Shown here: positions 11,364 through 19,064 of the stretch, piece after piece
Layout of the letters: every line of letters starts with the position of its first letter
Numbering within the stretch: the stretch's first letter is position 1
Origin: JAUSKF01 sp964355005
GTDB lineage: Bacteria; Patescibacteriota; Minisyncoccia; UBA6257; WO2-44-18
Assembly: GCA_964355005.1 (NCBI GenBank)
Contig: CAYHBX010000011.1
Span: 1 to 20,337, forward strand
DNA: 20,337 nt
Reading direction: 5' to 3'
The notes under the pieces: model-generated
The model's input: the letters and a program-made list of their open reading frames with translations, nothing else
Told to the model about the DNA's origin: nothing
The model's database searches: none
Made by a program: the position numbers and the translations under genes

Positions 11364-12812
11364 ATGAGCCTAATGAATAAAGAAGGGGGATTTTCGGGAT
11401 TAGGAATCGCGCCGAATCTTTTGGATGCATTGGCTAAATTGAAGTATCAAAATCCTACGCCCATACAGCAACAAGCGATCCCGGTTGCTATCCAGGGGAA
11501 AGATATGGTGGGTATCGCGCAAACCGGCACAGGTAAGACTTTGGCCTTCGGAATCCCGATGCTTCAGCGTTTGCAACAGATCAAAGGCAGGGGATTGATA
11601 GTTCTTCCTACCAGAGAGTTGGCATTACAGGTGGATGAGGCGCTTCGTCAAGTCGGCACCGGCTTGGGTTTGAAAACCGTAGTTTTGATCGGCGGTATGC
11701 CGATGTATTCCCAACTGAATGCTTTGCGCCGCAATCCAAATATCATTATTGCTACTCCCGGCCGGCTGAATGATCATATTTTCCAAAAAACCGTACGGTT
11801 GGATGACGTGAAGATCGTGGTGTTGGATGAAGCCGACCGCATGCTGGACATGGGCTTTGCTCCGCAAATTCAAAAAATTCTCGCCGTAGTGCCAAAAGAA
11901 CGGCAAACTATGCTTTTTTCTGCCACGATGCCGCCTGAAATTATGAGAATGGCGACCGCGCACATGAAACTGCCGATCCGGATAGAGGTGGCTCCCGCCG
12001 GAACGATCGCTGAAAAAGTAACGCAGGAAATTTTTATTATTCCACGGGAATCCAGGGTTCGGCTGATGGAAAAATTACTTCAGCAATATCTTGGACCGAC
12101 TTTGATCTTTACCCGTACGAAATATGGAGCAAAAAAACTTACCCGTGAAGTAATCGCGATGGGGCATACTGCCGCCGAATTGCATTCTAATCGCTCTATC
12201 AGCCAGCGTCGTGCCGCTCTGGACGGATTTAAATCCGGGCAATACCGGGTTCTGATCGCTACCGACATTGCCTCACGGGGTATTGATGTTACCGGCATTG
12301 AATTGGTGCTGAATTTTGATCTGCCGATGAATACGGAGGATTACGTGCATCGCATAGGCCGGACCGCGCGCGCCGGAGCCGGCGGTCACGCGATTTCTTT
12401 TGTCGGACCGGAGCAAAGACGGGAGTTGCGGGATATTGAAAGATTAGTTAAAAAGCAGATACCTATTTCCAAAGTTCCGGACTTGCCGCCCGCCCGCGTT
12501 CCGCAATTTGTGCCGAGAGATGTCAGCAGGTTCGAAAGGCCCGCTACAAGCCGATTCGCTCCGCACGGACGGCCAAGCCGCCCGGGTGGATTTTCCGGCC
12601 ATTCCCGTTCTTATGGCGGTTCTAGCCGCCCAAGTTCTAGCCCATCGTCTACCCGTCGTCCCGGTTTTGGAGGAGGCCGCCCGGGTTTTGGTCCTTCCAG
12701 CCACAGTCGTGGCCCAAGCCACGGCGGCTTTGGCAGTCGACCATCTCGCCCGCATCCGGGAGGTTCTTTTGGTGGCGCCCGCCGCTCTCCTCGACCCCGC
12801 TTTCATCGCTAG
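11364..12812 (+). CDS. DEAD-box RNA helicase with R/G/S-rich tail (482 aa)
   Basis: It unwinds short RNA duplexes using ATP, with roles in ribosome assembly and cold growth. All core motifs are present: Q motif with PTPIQQQAIP (31-40), AQTGTGKT (52-59), PTRELA (82-87), TPGR (131-134), DEAD (155-158), SAT (186-188), LIFTRT (247-252), ATDIASRGIDV (299-309) and HRIGRTAR (329-336). About 95 residues from 388 on are rich in Arg, Gly, Ser and Pro, a likely RNA-binding disordered tail as in RhlE/CsdA-type enzymes. ATG 11364 lies very near the predicted transcript start; a possible -10, TATGAT, is at 11353-11358. ATG 11373 is an alternative. There is no SD. RhlE-like is the best guess. Confidence 0.95.
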   Translation: MSLMNKEGGFSGLGIAPNLLDALAKLKYQNPTPIQQQAIPVAIQGKDMVGIAQTGTGKTLAFGIPMLQRLQQIKGRGLIVLPTRELALQVDEALRQVGTGLGLKTVVLIGGMPMYSQLNALRRNPNIIIATPGRLNDHIFQKTVRLDDVKIVVLDEADRMLDMGFAPQIQKILAVVPKERQTMLFSATMPPEIMRMATAHMKLPIRIEVAPAGTIAEKVTQEIFIIPRESRVRLMEKLLQQYLGPTLIFTRTKYGAKKLTREVIAMGHTAAELHSNRSISQRRAALDGFKSGQYRVLIATDIASRGIDVTGIELVLNFDLPMNTEDYVHRIGRTARAGAGGHAISFVGPEQRRELRDIERLVKKQIPISKVPDLPPARVPQFVPRDVSRFERPATSRFAPHGRPSRPGGFSGHSRSYGGSSRPSSSPSSTRRPGFGGGRPGFGPSSHSRGPSHGGFGSRPSRPHPGGSFGGARRSPRPRFHR

Positions 12813-12854
12813 TCCGCATTTCACAGCCTCACCGCTAAAGAGTTTTGTTCTAGT

Positions 12855-12878
12855 CTCATTCGCACGAATGAGCGAATG
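12855..12878. repeat. Small palindrome after the helicase gene
   Basis: CTCATTC-GCAC-GAATGAG, with an alternative TCATTCGC/GCGAATGA pairing. It has no T-run. It ends in GAATGACA like the R1 repeat, so it may be a relic of that family. Confidence 0.4.
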
Positions 12879-12909
12879 ACAAATTAGGGAATTTTCTATC
12901 TGGCTTTGT

Positions 12910-12915
12910 TATAAT
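12910..12915 (+). promoter_or_regulatory. -10 box before the doxX inverted-repeat leader
   Basis: TATAAT within CTTTGTTATAATT, matching the -10 context of the 10486 gene. Transcription would start near 12922, just before the inverted repeat. No clear -35. Confidence 0.5.
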
Positions 12916-12926
12916 TAAATCTATGA

Positions 12927-13050
12927 ATCCCACACATAACAAAGAGCGCTGTGGGCATTTCATAGAAAGTCGTAAGTCTTAAATTTATAAACTAATAAAA
13001 ATCATTTAAAAACAAAGGGCGACAAGAAAACTCTTTGTTATGTGTGGGAT
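12927..13050. repeat. 20-bp perfect inverted repeat flanking 84 bp, ending in the doxX start codon
   Basis: ATCCCACACATAACAAAGAG (12927-12946) is the exact complement of 13031-13050. The right arm ends with AT of the doxX ATG (13049-13051). The 84 bases between are AT-rich and carry no convincing gene. Either a small mobile-type element supplied the ends, or the leader RNA folds over the start codon. Confidence 0.85.
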
Positions 13051-13525
13051 GAACAAAACATCAAAGATCGCGTTAGTGAGTTTGCGGGTCGCGTTGGGCT
13101 GGCTGATGTTTTATGCCGGCATCACCAAACTTTTAAATCCGGAGTGGTCGGCGGCGGGTTTTCTCGCTGGCGCCAAAACCTTTGCCGGATTTTTCCAATG
13201 GTTCGCCAGTCCGGAAATTTTACCTGTTACTAATTTCCTGAACGAATGGGGCCTGACTTTGATTGGAGCTTCTCTGATCTTGGGAATTTTCGTCCGGATT
13301 AGTTCGATTTCTGGGATATTGCTGATGATCCTTTATTATTTACCGACTCTGACTTTTCCGTATGTCGGTACCAGTTCGTTTATCGTTGATCAGCATGTGA
13401 TCTTCTCGTTGGTTTTTGTGTTGTTAGCTAGTATGCGGGCCGGCCGATATTACGGCCTGGAAAATTGGTGTTCTAATTTGCCGATTTGCTCCAAATTTCC
13501 CAAAATAAGGTCGTGGATTGGTTAA
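13049..13525 (+). CDS. DoxX-family membrane protein (158 aa)
   Basis: DoxX/DoxD-like proteins are four-helix membrane proteins linked to quinone or thiosulfate oxidation or redox balance. The N-terminal helix LRVALGWLMFYAGITKLLNP is the family hallmark. Further helices lie at about 65-85 (LTLIGASLILGIFVRISSI), 88-105 and 115-132, and the end (AGRYYGLENW) is also typical. ATG 13049 gives MNKTSKIALVSLRVAL; an in-frame ATG at 13040 lies inside the repeat arm. No SD is visible. Two genes follow closely (gaps of 20 and 3 bases), so an operon is likely. The inverted repeat in its leader could hide the start. The exact electron partner is unknown. Confidence 0.85.
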   Translation: MNKTSKIALVSLRVALGWLMFYAGITKLLNPEWSAAGFLAGAKTFAGFFQWFASPEILPVTNFLNEWGLTLIGASLILGIFVRISSISGILLMILYYLPTLTFPYVGTSSFIVDQHVIFSLVFVLLASMRAGRYYGLENWCSNLPICSKFPKIRSWIG

Positions 13526-13545
13526 AAATATAAAAATAATATTTT

Positions 13546-13689
13546 ATGATGTACAATATGGTGCAAATGATGCAGGGTCTCGGTTACGGAATGGGCAGTT
13601 TGAATTTCACATTCTGGCTCACCACTGTCTTAGTTTGGGCAGTTTTAGTTTTGTTGGCTGTTTATCTTTGGAAGCAAATTAATAAATAA
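13546..13689 (+). CDS. Met/Gly-rich single-pass membrane microprotein (47 aa)
   Basis: MMYNMVQMMQGLGYGMGSLN leads into one helix (about 22-42, FWLTTVLVWAVLVLLAVYLW). The Met-rich, Gly-rich head resembles short membrane proteins often found near copper or redox genes; this is an inference. It sits 20 bases after doxX and 3 bases before the next gene, which supports it as real and cotranscribed. ATG 13546 or 13549 could be used. Too short for most gene callers. Confidence 0.65.
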   Translation: MMYNMVQMMQGLGYGMGSLNFTFWLTTVLVWAVLVLLAVYLWKQINK

Positions 13690-13692
13690 CTT

Positions 13693-14415
13693 ATGAAAAA
13701 ATATTTAATGGTAATTGGAGTTGCCGGAGCAATTATTTTGCCGGCTTTGGCGGGCGCGACCGCTCCGGCGGAACTCCGGGACAGCACTTCCGACTCGGAG
13801 ATAGTAAATATTCAGCCGGCCGGTACGAACGCTGATTATCAGAAATGGGCGCAAACCGACGAGCCGAAGATCGTCCAAGCGCGGACCGGGGATGTTGATG
13901 AAGACGGCTCGGCCAGCCGAGTGCTTCCGACGGTCAACAAAAAGACCGATGTCACTATTTCTAATGAAGGGCGGGATAGATTGCGGGTTACCGTTCGTGG
14001 TTGGGATGCCGAGAAAAAAGAAGCGGTAGACAATTTGGAGAAGAACGCGAAATCAGTCACCGACGCGGACGAAAATATCGTTTCGGCGGAAATTTCTCCC
14101 GAAGAAGTTAAAGTTTCATATAAACGCCCGGCGAAGCTTTTCGGATTTATTCCGGTCGCTTATTATCACGCATTCACCGTAGACGGAAAAGGGAACGTGA
14201 GTCATGGTACTCCGTGGTGGTTAGCATTCGCAACGGACGACGCAAGCACTTTTGGCGCGGATGTCGCGGAAGTTTTCCAGCATAATCAGAGCGACCTCCG
14301 ATTCATAAAAATGCAGACCGTGATGGAGCAGCAACTGCAAAGATTTAGCGCGTTGAGTAATGTGATGAAGGCTCGGCATGAAGCGGCGATGAACTCCATT
14401 CGGAATATGAAATGA
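13693..14415 (+). CDS. Exported protein of unknown family (240 aa)
   Basis: MKKYLMVIGVAGAIILPALAG is a signal peptide with a likely cut near Ala-Thr-Ala (about 21-24). The mature part contains TGDVDEDGSA, a D-x-D-x-D-G pattern that might bind calcium, then a mixed domain (VTVRGWDAEKKEAVDNLEKN...VSYKRPAKLFGFIPVAYYHAF). It ends in a charged helix (SALSNVMKARHEAAMNSIRNMK). It is the last gene of the doxX group, followed by a strong hairpin. It should act outside the membrane. No family is recognised. Confidence 0.8.
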   Translation: MKKYLMVIGVAGAIILPALAGATAPAELRDSTSDSEIVNIQPAGTNADYQKWAQTDEPKIVQARTGDVDEDGSASRVLPTVNKKTDVTISNEGRDRLRVTVRGWDAEKKEAVDNLEKNAKSVTDADENIVSAEISPEEVKVSYKRPAKLFGFIPVAYYHAFTVDGKGNVSHGTPWWLAFATDDASTFGADVAEVFQHNQSDLRFIKMQTVMEQQLQRFSALSNVMKARHEAAMNSIRNMK

Positions 14416-14435
14416 ACCTCCCCGAGTTATGCACA

Positions 14436-14472
14436 ATAAAAATTTCCCTTTTTCGGGGAATTTTTATATAAT
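14436..14472 (+). terminator. Terminator fused to the next promoter
   Basis: ATAAAAATTTCCC (14436-14448) pairs with GGGGAATTTTTAT (14455-14467) with one G-U pair, a stem ending in T. TATAAT (14467-14472) begins on the last paired base, so the -10 of the next operon overlaps the terminator. The ATG follows only ten bases later. Confidence 0.75.
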
Positions 14473-14481
14473 TAGTGGTGT

Positions 14482-14757
14482 ATGGATGAAATGGGGCAGG
14501 AAAAGAAAAAACCAACATTGCTGGTAGCTGTTATTATTTTGGCGGTTGTTGTTGCCGCGGTCGTCGGATATTTTGTCTGGAGAAATTTTTCTAAAACTCC
14601 GGAAGAAAGAGCGGCTGAATCTTTAGACAAAGCGGCGCAAGGCAGTGTTTTACCGGAAGTTGGCTCGATCAGCAATCCGGCCGCAGCTTTGCCAACGACT
14701 AATCCTATTGAGCAGGTAAATCCGTTCGGCAAAACTTATAGCAATCCGTTTAAATAA
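14482..14757 (+). CDS. Membrane-anchored small protein with NPF-type tail (91 aa)
   Basis: A short charged head (MDEMGQEKKK) precedes one membrane helix (12-33). A basic/acidic linker and a Pro/Asn-rich tail (NPAAALPTTNPIEQVNPFGKTYSNPFK) follow. Repeated Asn-Pro-(Phe) units at the C-terminus are recalled from many Parcubacteria-type small membrane proteins; this is memory, not a search. The orientation should put the tail outside. ATG 14482 lies so near the -10 that the mRNA may be leaderless. It starts a tight operon with the Cys-repeat protein (5-base gap) and the M50 protease, so a link to surface assembly or processing is possible. Confidence 0.75.
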   Translation: MDEMGQEKKKPTLLVAVIILAVVVAAVVGYFVWRNFSKTPEERAAESLDKAAQGSVLPEVGSISNPAAALPTTNPIEQVNPFGKTYSNPFK

Positions 14758-14762
14758 ATAAT

Positions 14763-17102
14763 ATGAGTAAGCAAACATTAATGTCAGTGGTTTCGGCGGC
14801 GTTAGTGGTTGTGGCGCTGGCGATATCCTACGCGTTGATCGCTCAAGCGCAAAGCAATTTGAATTCTTCGGTTTCCGTAAAAAAACAGACCGATGGCAAT
14901 GGTTTCGCTTTCACTATCGCCGACCCGGAGGGTATAGAGGCTTTTAGTTTTCAGCCGGCAAAAAGCTCCGCTTACGGGGGCGGATTGAATTGTCCGACCA
15001 AATTTTCCAACAACAACGTTCAATTTATTGATCCGGAGGACTTTGATCCGGCGATGAAAGTTTCAATCACTGATTGCAAGAAAAATGTTGCTGAATTTGA
15101 AATCGGACCACTTAAAAATGGAGCAGGGAAGGGAGTCCTGACTAATAAGCCCCAGGAAGAAACAACTCCGATACCAATCCCTACTGTCGCGCCAAAAAGT
15201 TCAGAGAAAACAACAGCTCCCGTCACCGAATCCACGGGGTCTTCCAAAGAAAACATACAATATCCGGTTAAGGAGTTGGGTAATTGCACCGATGAAAAAT
15301 CCTGCCGCTCCTATTGTGACAAGCCGGATAATTATTCCGAGTGTTTTGCTTTCGCGAAAAAAAATGGACTGTTGGAAGATGACTTGGCGGACAAATCCGA
15401 AGTTGAACTGGAAGAGTTCGCCCAAGCGTTGAAAAAAGGCGGTCCCGGGGGATGCCAAACCCAATCCTCTTGCGAAACATATTGCAACGAAGCCAGTCGT
15501 CTCAATGAATGTTTAGTTTTCGCGGAAAAGCACAATTTGATGAAGGGAAGTGAATTGGAAGAGGCGAAAAAGGTTCAAGCGGTGCTGGCCGGTGGCGGAA
15601 GTTTGCCGGGCGGCTGTAAAAACAAAAAGGAATGCGATGCTTATTGCGGCGGGCCGGACCATGCCGATGAGTGTTTGGCTTTTGCCGAAAAAGCCGGTTT
15701 TATGCCTCCGGAAGAAATTAAGCAGGCGCGTAAGGCAATGGAATTAATGGCTAGAGGAGAAACACCGGGTAATTGCAGGAGTAAGGAGCAGTGCGAAGCT
15801 TATTGCGAAGGTGGTGAACACTTTGAAGAGTGTATTGCTTTCGCCGAAAAAGCCGGTTTTATTCCGCCCGACGAACTGGCGATGATAAAAAAGACGGGCG
15901 GTAAGGGACCGGGTGGATGTAAAGGAAAAGCGCAATGCGACGCCTTTTGCCAGGATGGAAATAATTTTGAACAATGCGTGGCTTTCGCTGAAGAGCATGG
16001 ATTTATGAAAAAAGAAGAAGCGGAAATGGCCAGAAAAACGGGCGGTAAGGGACCGGGTGATTGTAAGGGCCGGGAAGAGTGCGAAGCTTTTTGCCAAAAT
16101 CCCAACAACCAGGAAACTTGTTTTAATTTTGCCAAGGACAAAGGGCTTCTTTCTGAAGATGATTTGAAGCGGATGGAGGAGGGGCGGCAAAGTTTCAGCA
16201 AAGCCCTTGGGGAGGCTCCACCGGAGGTTCGGGAGTGTCTGGACGCGCTGGGCATCAGAGAAGGCATGCCTCCAACCCGGGACGTAAGTAAACAAATGGA
16301 TGAGTGCTTCCGTTCCGCTTTTCAGGGGCAGGGTGGTCCCGGCGGAGGTTCGCCCGGGGGTCCCGGAGGCGGTTTCTCTGGACCCGGTGGTTGCACCAAC
16401 CCGGAAGAATGCCAAGCGTTTTGTGAAGAAAACCCGGAAGAATGCCAAGGTTCTGGTCCTCCGGGCGGAGGCCCAGGTGGCAACGCTGGTGGATTTACTG
16501 AGTGCGGTATTATCCCGGGAGCAGTCGCCAAACCTGTTTGTGGAATCAACGGAAAAGGCGCTCCGCCAGGAAAAGAAATAAGTTATTTTAATAGATGTCA
16601 TGCGGAACAAAGCCGTGTGCAAATTCTCCATGAGGGCGCATGTAATGAAGAGGAATGTCCTGGTATTGCAGATCCGGTTTGTGGAAATGACGGCAGTAAT
16701 TGGACAAGTCCTTGCGCTGCCAAAAAAGATGGAGGAGGAGTAAAACATAAAGGCATTTGTACCGAAGAAGATTTTGGCGGCTCCGAGGGTTCCGGCGAGC
16801 ATAGTCAGGAGCGATCCGCGCAAGCGCACAGCGAAGATGTTTCCCGCCAAATGAGCACTCCTTCATTGCCGCCAACGGGAAGCGGCGGGCCGCCGCTGGC
16901 GCCGGATCAGCAATATCAACAACAATTTCAGCAAGAAATACAGCAACAATATCAACAGCAGTATCCGCAACCCCCGCAAGAATATCAGCAGCCTCCGGAA
17001 GGACAAACTCCGCCTCCTCCGCCTCCAACCAGCTATCAACTCCGTGGCTCTTTAATGGCGCAAATGCTTGGCTTGCTGGTCAATCTTCTGGGTATCCGCT
17101 AA
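14763..17102 (+). CDS. Large exported Cys-repeat protein with Kazal-like domains (779 aa)
   Basis: Residues 7-28 are a signal peptide or anchor ending in AQAQ. A first domain with two Cys (77, 105) and a Pro/Thr linker follow. Six repeats of about 50 residues start near 175, 231, 285, 338, 386 and 434. Each reads C-x4-6-C-x3-[YF]C, then about ten residues, C-x2-FA-[EK]-x2-G/N, and a charged helix. A truncated seventh lies at 544-561, in Gly/Pro-rich sequence. Two Kazal-like units follow: 581-627 (PVCG...YFNRC...GAC) and 632-666 (PVCGNDG...GIC). A Gln/Pro/Tyr-rich stretch (714-757) and a hydrophobic end (MAQMLGLLVNLLGI) close it. Kazal domains usually inhibit serine proteases. The next gene is an intramembrane protease. 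It is probably disulfide-rich and on the cell surface. Confidence 0.85.
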   Translation: MSKQTLMSVVSAALVVVALAISYALIAQAQSNLNSSVSVKKQTDGNGFAFTIADPEGIEAFSFQPAKSSAYGGGLNCPTKFSNNNVQFIDPEDFDPAMKVSITDCKKNVAEFEIGPLKNGAGKGVLTNKPQEETTPIPIPTVAPKSSEKTTAPVTESTGSSKENIQYPVKELGNCTDEKSCRSYCDKPDNYSECFAFAKKNGLLEDDLADKSEVELEEFAQALKKGGPGGCQTQSSCETYCNEASRLNECLVFAEKHNLMKGSELEEAKKVQAVLAGGGSLPGGCKNKKECDAYCGGPDHADECLAFAEKAGFMPPEEIKQARKAMELMARGETPGNCRSKEQCEAYCEGGEHFEECIAFAEKAGFIPPDELAMIKKTGGKGPGGCKGKAQCDAFCQDGNNFEQCVAFAEEHGFMKKEEAEMARKTGGKGPGDCKGREECEAFCQNPNNQETCFNFAKDKGLLSEDDLKRMEEGRQSFSKALGEAPPEVRECLDALGIREGMPPTRDVSKQMDECFRSAFQGQGGPGGGSPGGPGGGFSGPGGCTNPEECQAFCEENPEECQGSGPPGGGPGGNAGGFTECGIIPGAVAKPVCGINGKGAPPGKEISYFNRCHAEQSRVQILHEGACNEEECPGIADPVCGNDGSNWTSPCAAKKDGGGVKHKGICTEEDFGGSEGSGEHSQERSAQAHSEDVSRQMSTPSLPPTGSGGPPLAPDQQYQQQFQQEIQQQYQQQYPQPPQEYQQPPEGQTPPPPPPTSYQLRGSLMAQMLGLLVNLLGIR

Positions 17103-17112
17103 ACTTCATTTA

Positions 17113-17754
17113 ATGTCTCAAGTAACGGTTTTAATTTTCCAACTGCTGGTTTTGCTTTTTTCCGTGATGATCCACGAGGTTTCCCACGGATTGGCGGCGT
17201 TTAAATTAGGAGATAATACCGCCAAAGATCAGGGCAGGCTGACTTTGAATCCAATGAAGCATCTGGATCCTTTCGGCTCTATAGTTCTGCCGATAATGCT
17301 TTTTGTGATCTCGGGCGGATCATTTGTACTCGGCTGGGCAAAACCCGTTCCTTATAATCCATTCAATTTAAAAAATCCGAAATTGGGATCGGGTATCATT
17401 GGCGCGGTTGGTCCGTTGAGTAATTTAATAGTGGCGATAGTTTTTGGGATTATTTTGCGGTTAATTTTTCCGCTAATCTCCATTCCGGTTTTCAGCAGTC
17501 TAATTATTCTTCTCAATTTTGTTGTGTATATAAATGTATTGCTGGCGATTTTTAATTTGGTACCCCTGCCGCCGTTGGATGGCTCCGGCATCCTTTTCGC
17601 GCTTTTGCCTAACAAATTTCACAAAGTTCAGGAATTTCTGATGCAATACGGTTTTTGGTTGCTGATCATTTTCATCTTTTTTGGATTTCAATTCATTCTT
17701 CCGGTTATTGGCAGTGTCTATCATCTGCTGACCGGTCCGGCGGGATTGTTTTAA
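17113..17754 (+). CDS. Site-2-type intramembrane protease, peptidase family M50 (213 aa)
   Basis: M50 enzymes cut membrane helices using zinc held in the membrane. HEVSH (21-25) is the HExxH motif inside the first helix. NLVPLPPLDG (148-157) supplies the third ligand, Asp, within the family's NxxPxPxLDG signature. GxGPLSN near 97-103 and the NPFNLKNPK loop fit the short single-domain M50 type, with no PDZ domain. Five to six helices are visible. It follows the Cys-repeat gene by ten bases, so both are probably cotranscribed; the substrate could be one of the two anchored neighbours. No SD. Confidence 0.92.
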   Translation: MSQVTVLIFQLLVLLFSVMIHEVSHGLAAFKLGDNTAKDQGRLTLNPMKHLDPFGSIVLPIMLFVISGGSFVLGWAKPVPYNPFNLKNPKLGSGIIGAVGPLSNLIVAIVFGIILRLIFPLISIPVFSSLIILLNFVVYINVLLAIFNLVPLPPLDGSGILFALLPNKFHKVQEFLMQYGFWLLIIFIFFGFQFILPVIGSVYHLLTGPAGLF

Positions 17755-17763
17755 GGGCTTTCT

Positions 17764-17797
17764 ATAAATTTTGAAGTTGTAAACGAACAAAATTTAT
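17764..17797. terminator. AT-rich hairpin after the operon
   Basis: ATAAATTTTG (17764-17773) and CAAAATTTAT (17788-17797) pair perfectly around a 14-base loop. It could end the operon although the T-run is poor. Confidence 0.45.
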
Positions 17798-17809
17798 TTA
17801 GAAAACCTT

Positions 17810-17925
17810 AACCCCGTACCTGTTGCCCGGTAATTCATGCCCGAAGAAAGGCAGAGCCGAAGGCGGTGCAGTTCGTAAATTAATGCTCTAAGAAAAATTT
17901 CACCGCAAACGGTGCGGGGTAGGCA
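17810..17925 (+). repeat. Dispersed intergenic repeat (R2), copy 2, with hairpin
   Basis: It shares ACCCCGTAC and GCAGAGCCGAAGGCGGTG then CAGTTCG with 1023-1090. CACCG-CAAA-CGGTG (17901-17914) forms a hairpin after the shared part. No gene is seen in 17755-18036. Confidence 0.5.
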
Positions 17926-17930
17926 CATCT

Positions 17931-17952
17931 GGTAATGTGTTGACACATTACC
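17931..17952. promoter_or_regulatory. 22-bp palindrome upstream of a promoter, candidate operator
   Basis: GGTAATGTGT and ACACATTACC are perfect 10-base arms around TG. It ends eight bases before the -35 of the 18037 gene, a position suited to an activator or repressor. It is missing from the otherwise similar promoter at 18992. Confidence 0.6.
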
Positions 17953-17960
17953 CACGTAGC

Positions 17961-17989
17961 TTGTATTTTTATTAGATATGTGCTAACTT
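17961..17989 (+). promoter_or_regulatory. Promoter for the 18037 gene
   Basis: TTGTAT (17961-17966), a 17-base spacer and TAACTT (17984-17989). The spacer and downstream bases closely match the promoter at 18992-19020. Confidence 0.7.
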
Positions 17990-18036
17990 ATTGCCAGTCA
18001 ATTTGACATTTCAAAACCCAAGTTAGGGAGGTTGCC

Positions 18037-18903
18037 GTGAGCGAAGACGAGAAGCCGGAAAACATGAGCGACGAAAACGATCCGAAGATCAGCAAGAGTC
18101 AGGAAATCCCGCCCGACAAAGATTTTGATCTGGCGGCCGAGAATGGCCAGCTGAAGGAAAAGCTGAAACAGGCGGAATCCGGGCTGAAGAACGGCGAGAA
18201 GATTGCCGAAGAGCGGGTGAAAAGCGAGCAAAAGAAAGCCGAAGAAAACCAGCGGGAAGTTGATCGATTGTCTCGTATCGATACCATAATGACCCCGATT
18301 CTTTTAGTCCTTGTACTCGGTTGTGGATATTGCTTTTTGTCGAATATCTACAAGTCAGATAAAGAAGTCCAAAATCTCAAAGATCAGCTGGGAAATCAAA
18401 CGGCACTTGCAGAGTACTGGAAGGAGGGGGCAGAATATCTCTCGAAGAAAAGATTGGAAGCTGAGGAGAAAATCGAGCCGGAAAACTCTACAACTCACCT
18501 TCGCAAACAAATCGAGAAGCTCGTAAAAGAAAAGGCGGAGCTGGAAACAGAAAAGGTGACGCTCGAGGTGAGCGCGGAGAAGGCGAAAGCGGAAGCGGCT
18601 GATTTGCGGGAAAAGCTTGCCGCGGAGAAGGCCGAGCTTCAGAAAAAGCTTGATGAGCCTTCCGCGACGACTGCCTCCGGAAAAGAATGGCTTGCCTTAG
18701 ACAAAGCCGAAAAGCTCACCAAACAAAAGAAAATGGCCGAGGAGCTCGTGCGGAGCTGGTGTGGCGTTCCGGTGGTTCAATCGACTCGAACGACAACCGA
18801 ACCCACAGCACCGGCAGACGAAAAGAATAATGCTTCCCGGTGGGCTCCGTTTGTCTTTATTATTGTTGTGGTTCTGTTTTTAATGAGTTTGGCTTTTTGG
18901 TAA
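18037..18903 (+). CDS. Two-helix membrane protein with long coiled coil (288 aa)
   Basis: An acidic, disordered head (1-30) leads to a coil (31-80) and a membrane helix (84-104). A long Lys/Glu-rich coiled coil (about 110-207) follows, then a helical linker and a Thr-rich stretch. The protein ends in a second membrane helix (269-288, FVFIIVVVLFLMSLAFW). With two spans, the coil lies on one side and both ends on the other. GTG 18037 has AGGGAGG five bases upstream. It has its own promoter and terminator. It resembles a large version of the small helix-plus-coil proteins in this window. No function is recognised; it could be a tether or scaffold. Confidence 0.78.
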   Translation: MSEDEKPENMSDENDPKISKSQEIPPDKDFDLAAENGQLKEKLKQAESGLKNGEKIAEERVKSEQKKAEENQREVDRLSRIDTIMTPILLVLVLGCGYCFLSNIYKSDKEVQNLKDQLGNQTALAEYWKEGAEYLSKKRLEAEEKIEPENSTTHLRKQIEKLVKEKAELETEKVTLEVSAEKAKAEAADLREKLAAEKAELQKKLDEPSATTASGKEWLALDKAEKLTKQKKMAEELVRSWCGVPVVQSTRTTTEPTAPADEKNNASRWAPFVFIIVVVLFLMSLAFW

Positions 18904-18925
18904 ACCGATTTTTGCAGCGAATTTT

Positions 18926-18951
18926 AAGAGGGCCGAAAGGTCCTCTTTTTT
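18926..18951 (+). terminator. Intrinsic terminator with GAAA loop
   Basis: AGAGGGCC-GAAA-GGTCCTCT followed by T-run to 18951. Confidence 0.9.
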
Positions 18952-18973
18952 GTTATTTGTCATTGCGATGACG

Positions 18974-19047
18974 GATCCCGGTGCTGCGCCCTTGCATTTT
19001 TATTAAATATGTACTAAATTATACCAGTTGAATTGACAACCGGGATC
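18974..19047 (+). promoter_or_regulatory. Promoter for the 19065 gene, flanked by an inverted repeat
   Basis: TTGCAT (18992-18997), a 17-base spacer and TAAATT (19015-19020). GATCCCGGT (18974-18982) and ACCGGGATC (19039-19047) bracket the promoter as exact inverted copies, one upstream and one in the leader. Confidence 0.65.
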
Positions 19048-19064
19048 TAATGAGGAGGTGAGTC

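Noticed and set aside
12923..12982. Possible 19-residue leader peptide before doxX
   Set aside because: It is too short to support as a gene alone; it is kept only as part of the inverted-repeat finding.
15285..16160. Regular repeats that might suggest a CRISPR array
   Set aside because: The repeats are in-frame protein repeats of about 50 codons with drifting DNA sequence, not identical DNA repeats with unique spacers.
15744..16850. Minus-strand open frame of 368 codons
   Set aside because: It lies antisense to the Cys-repeat gene; its Phe/Ser/Thr pattern is what the reverse of that repeated sequence gives.
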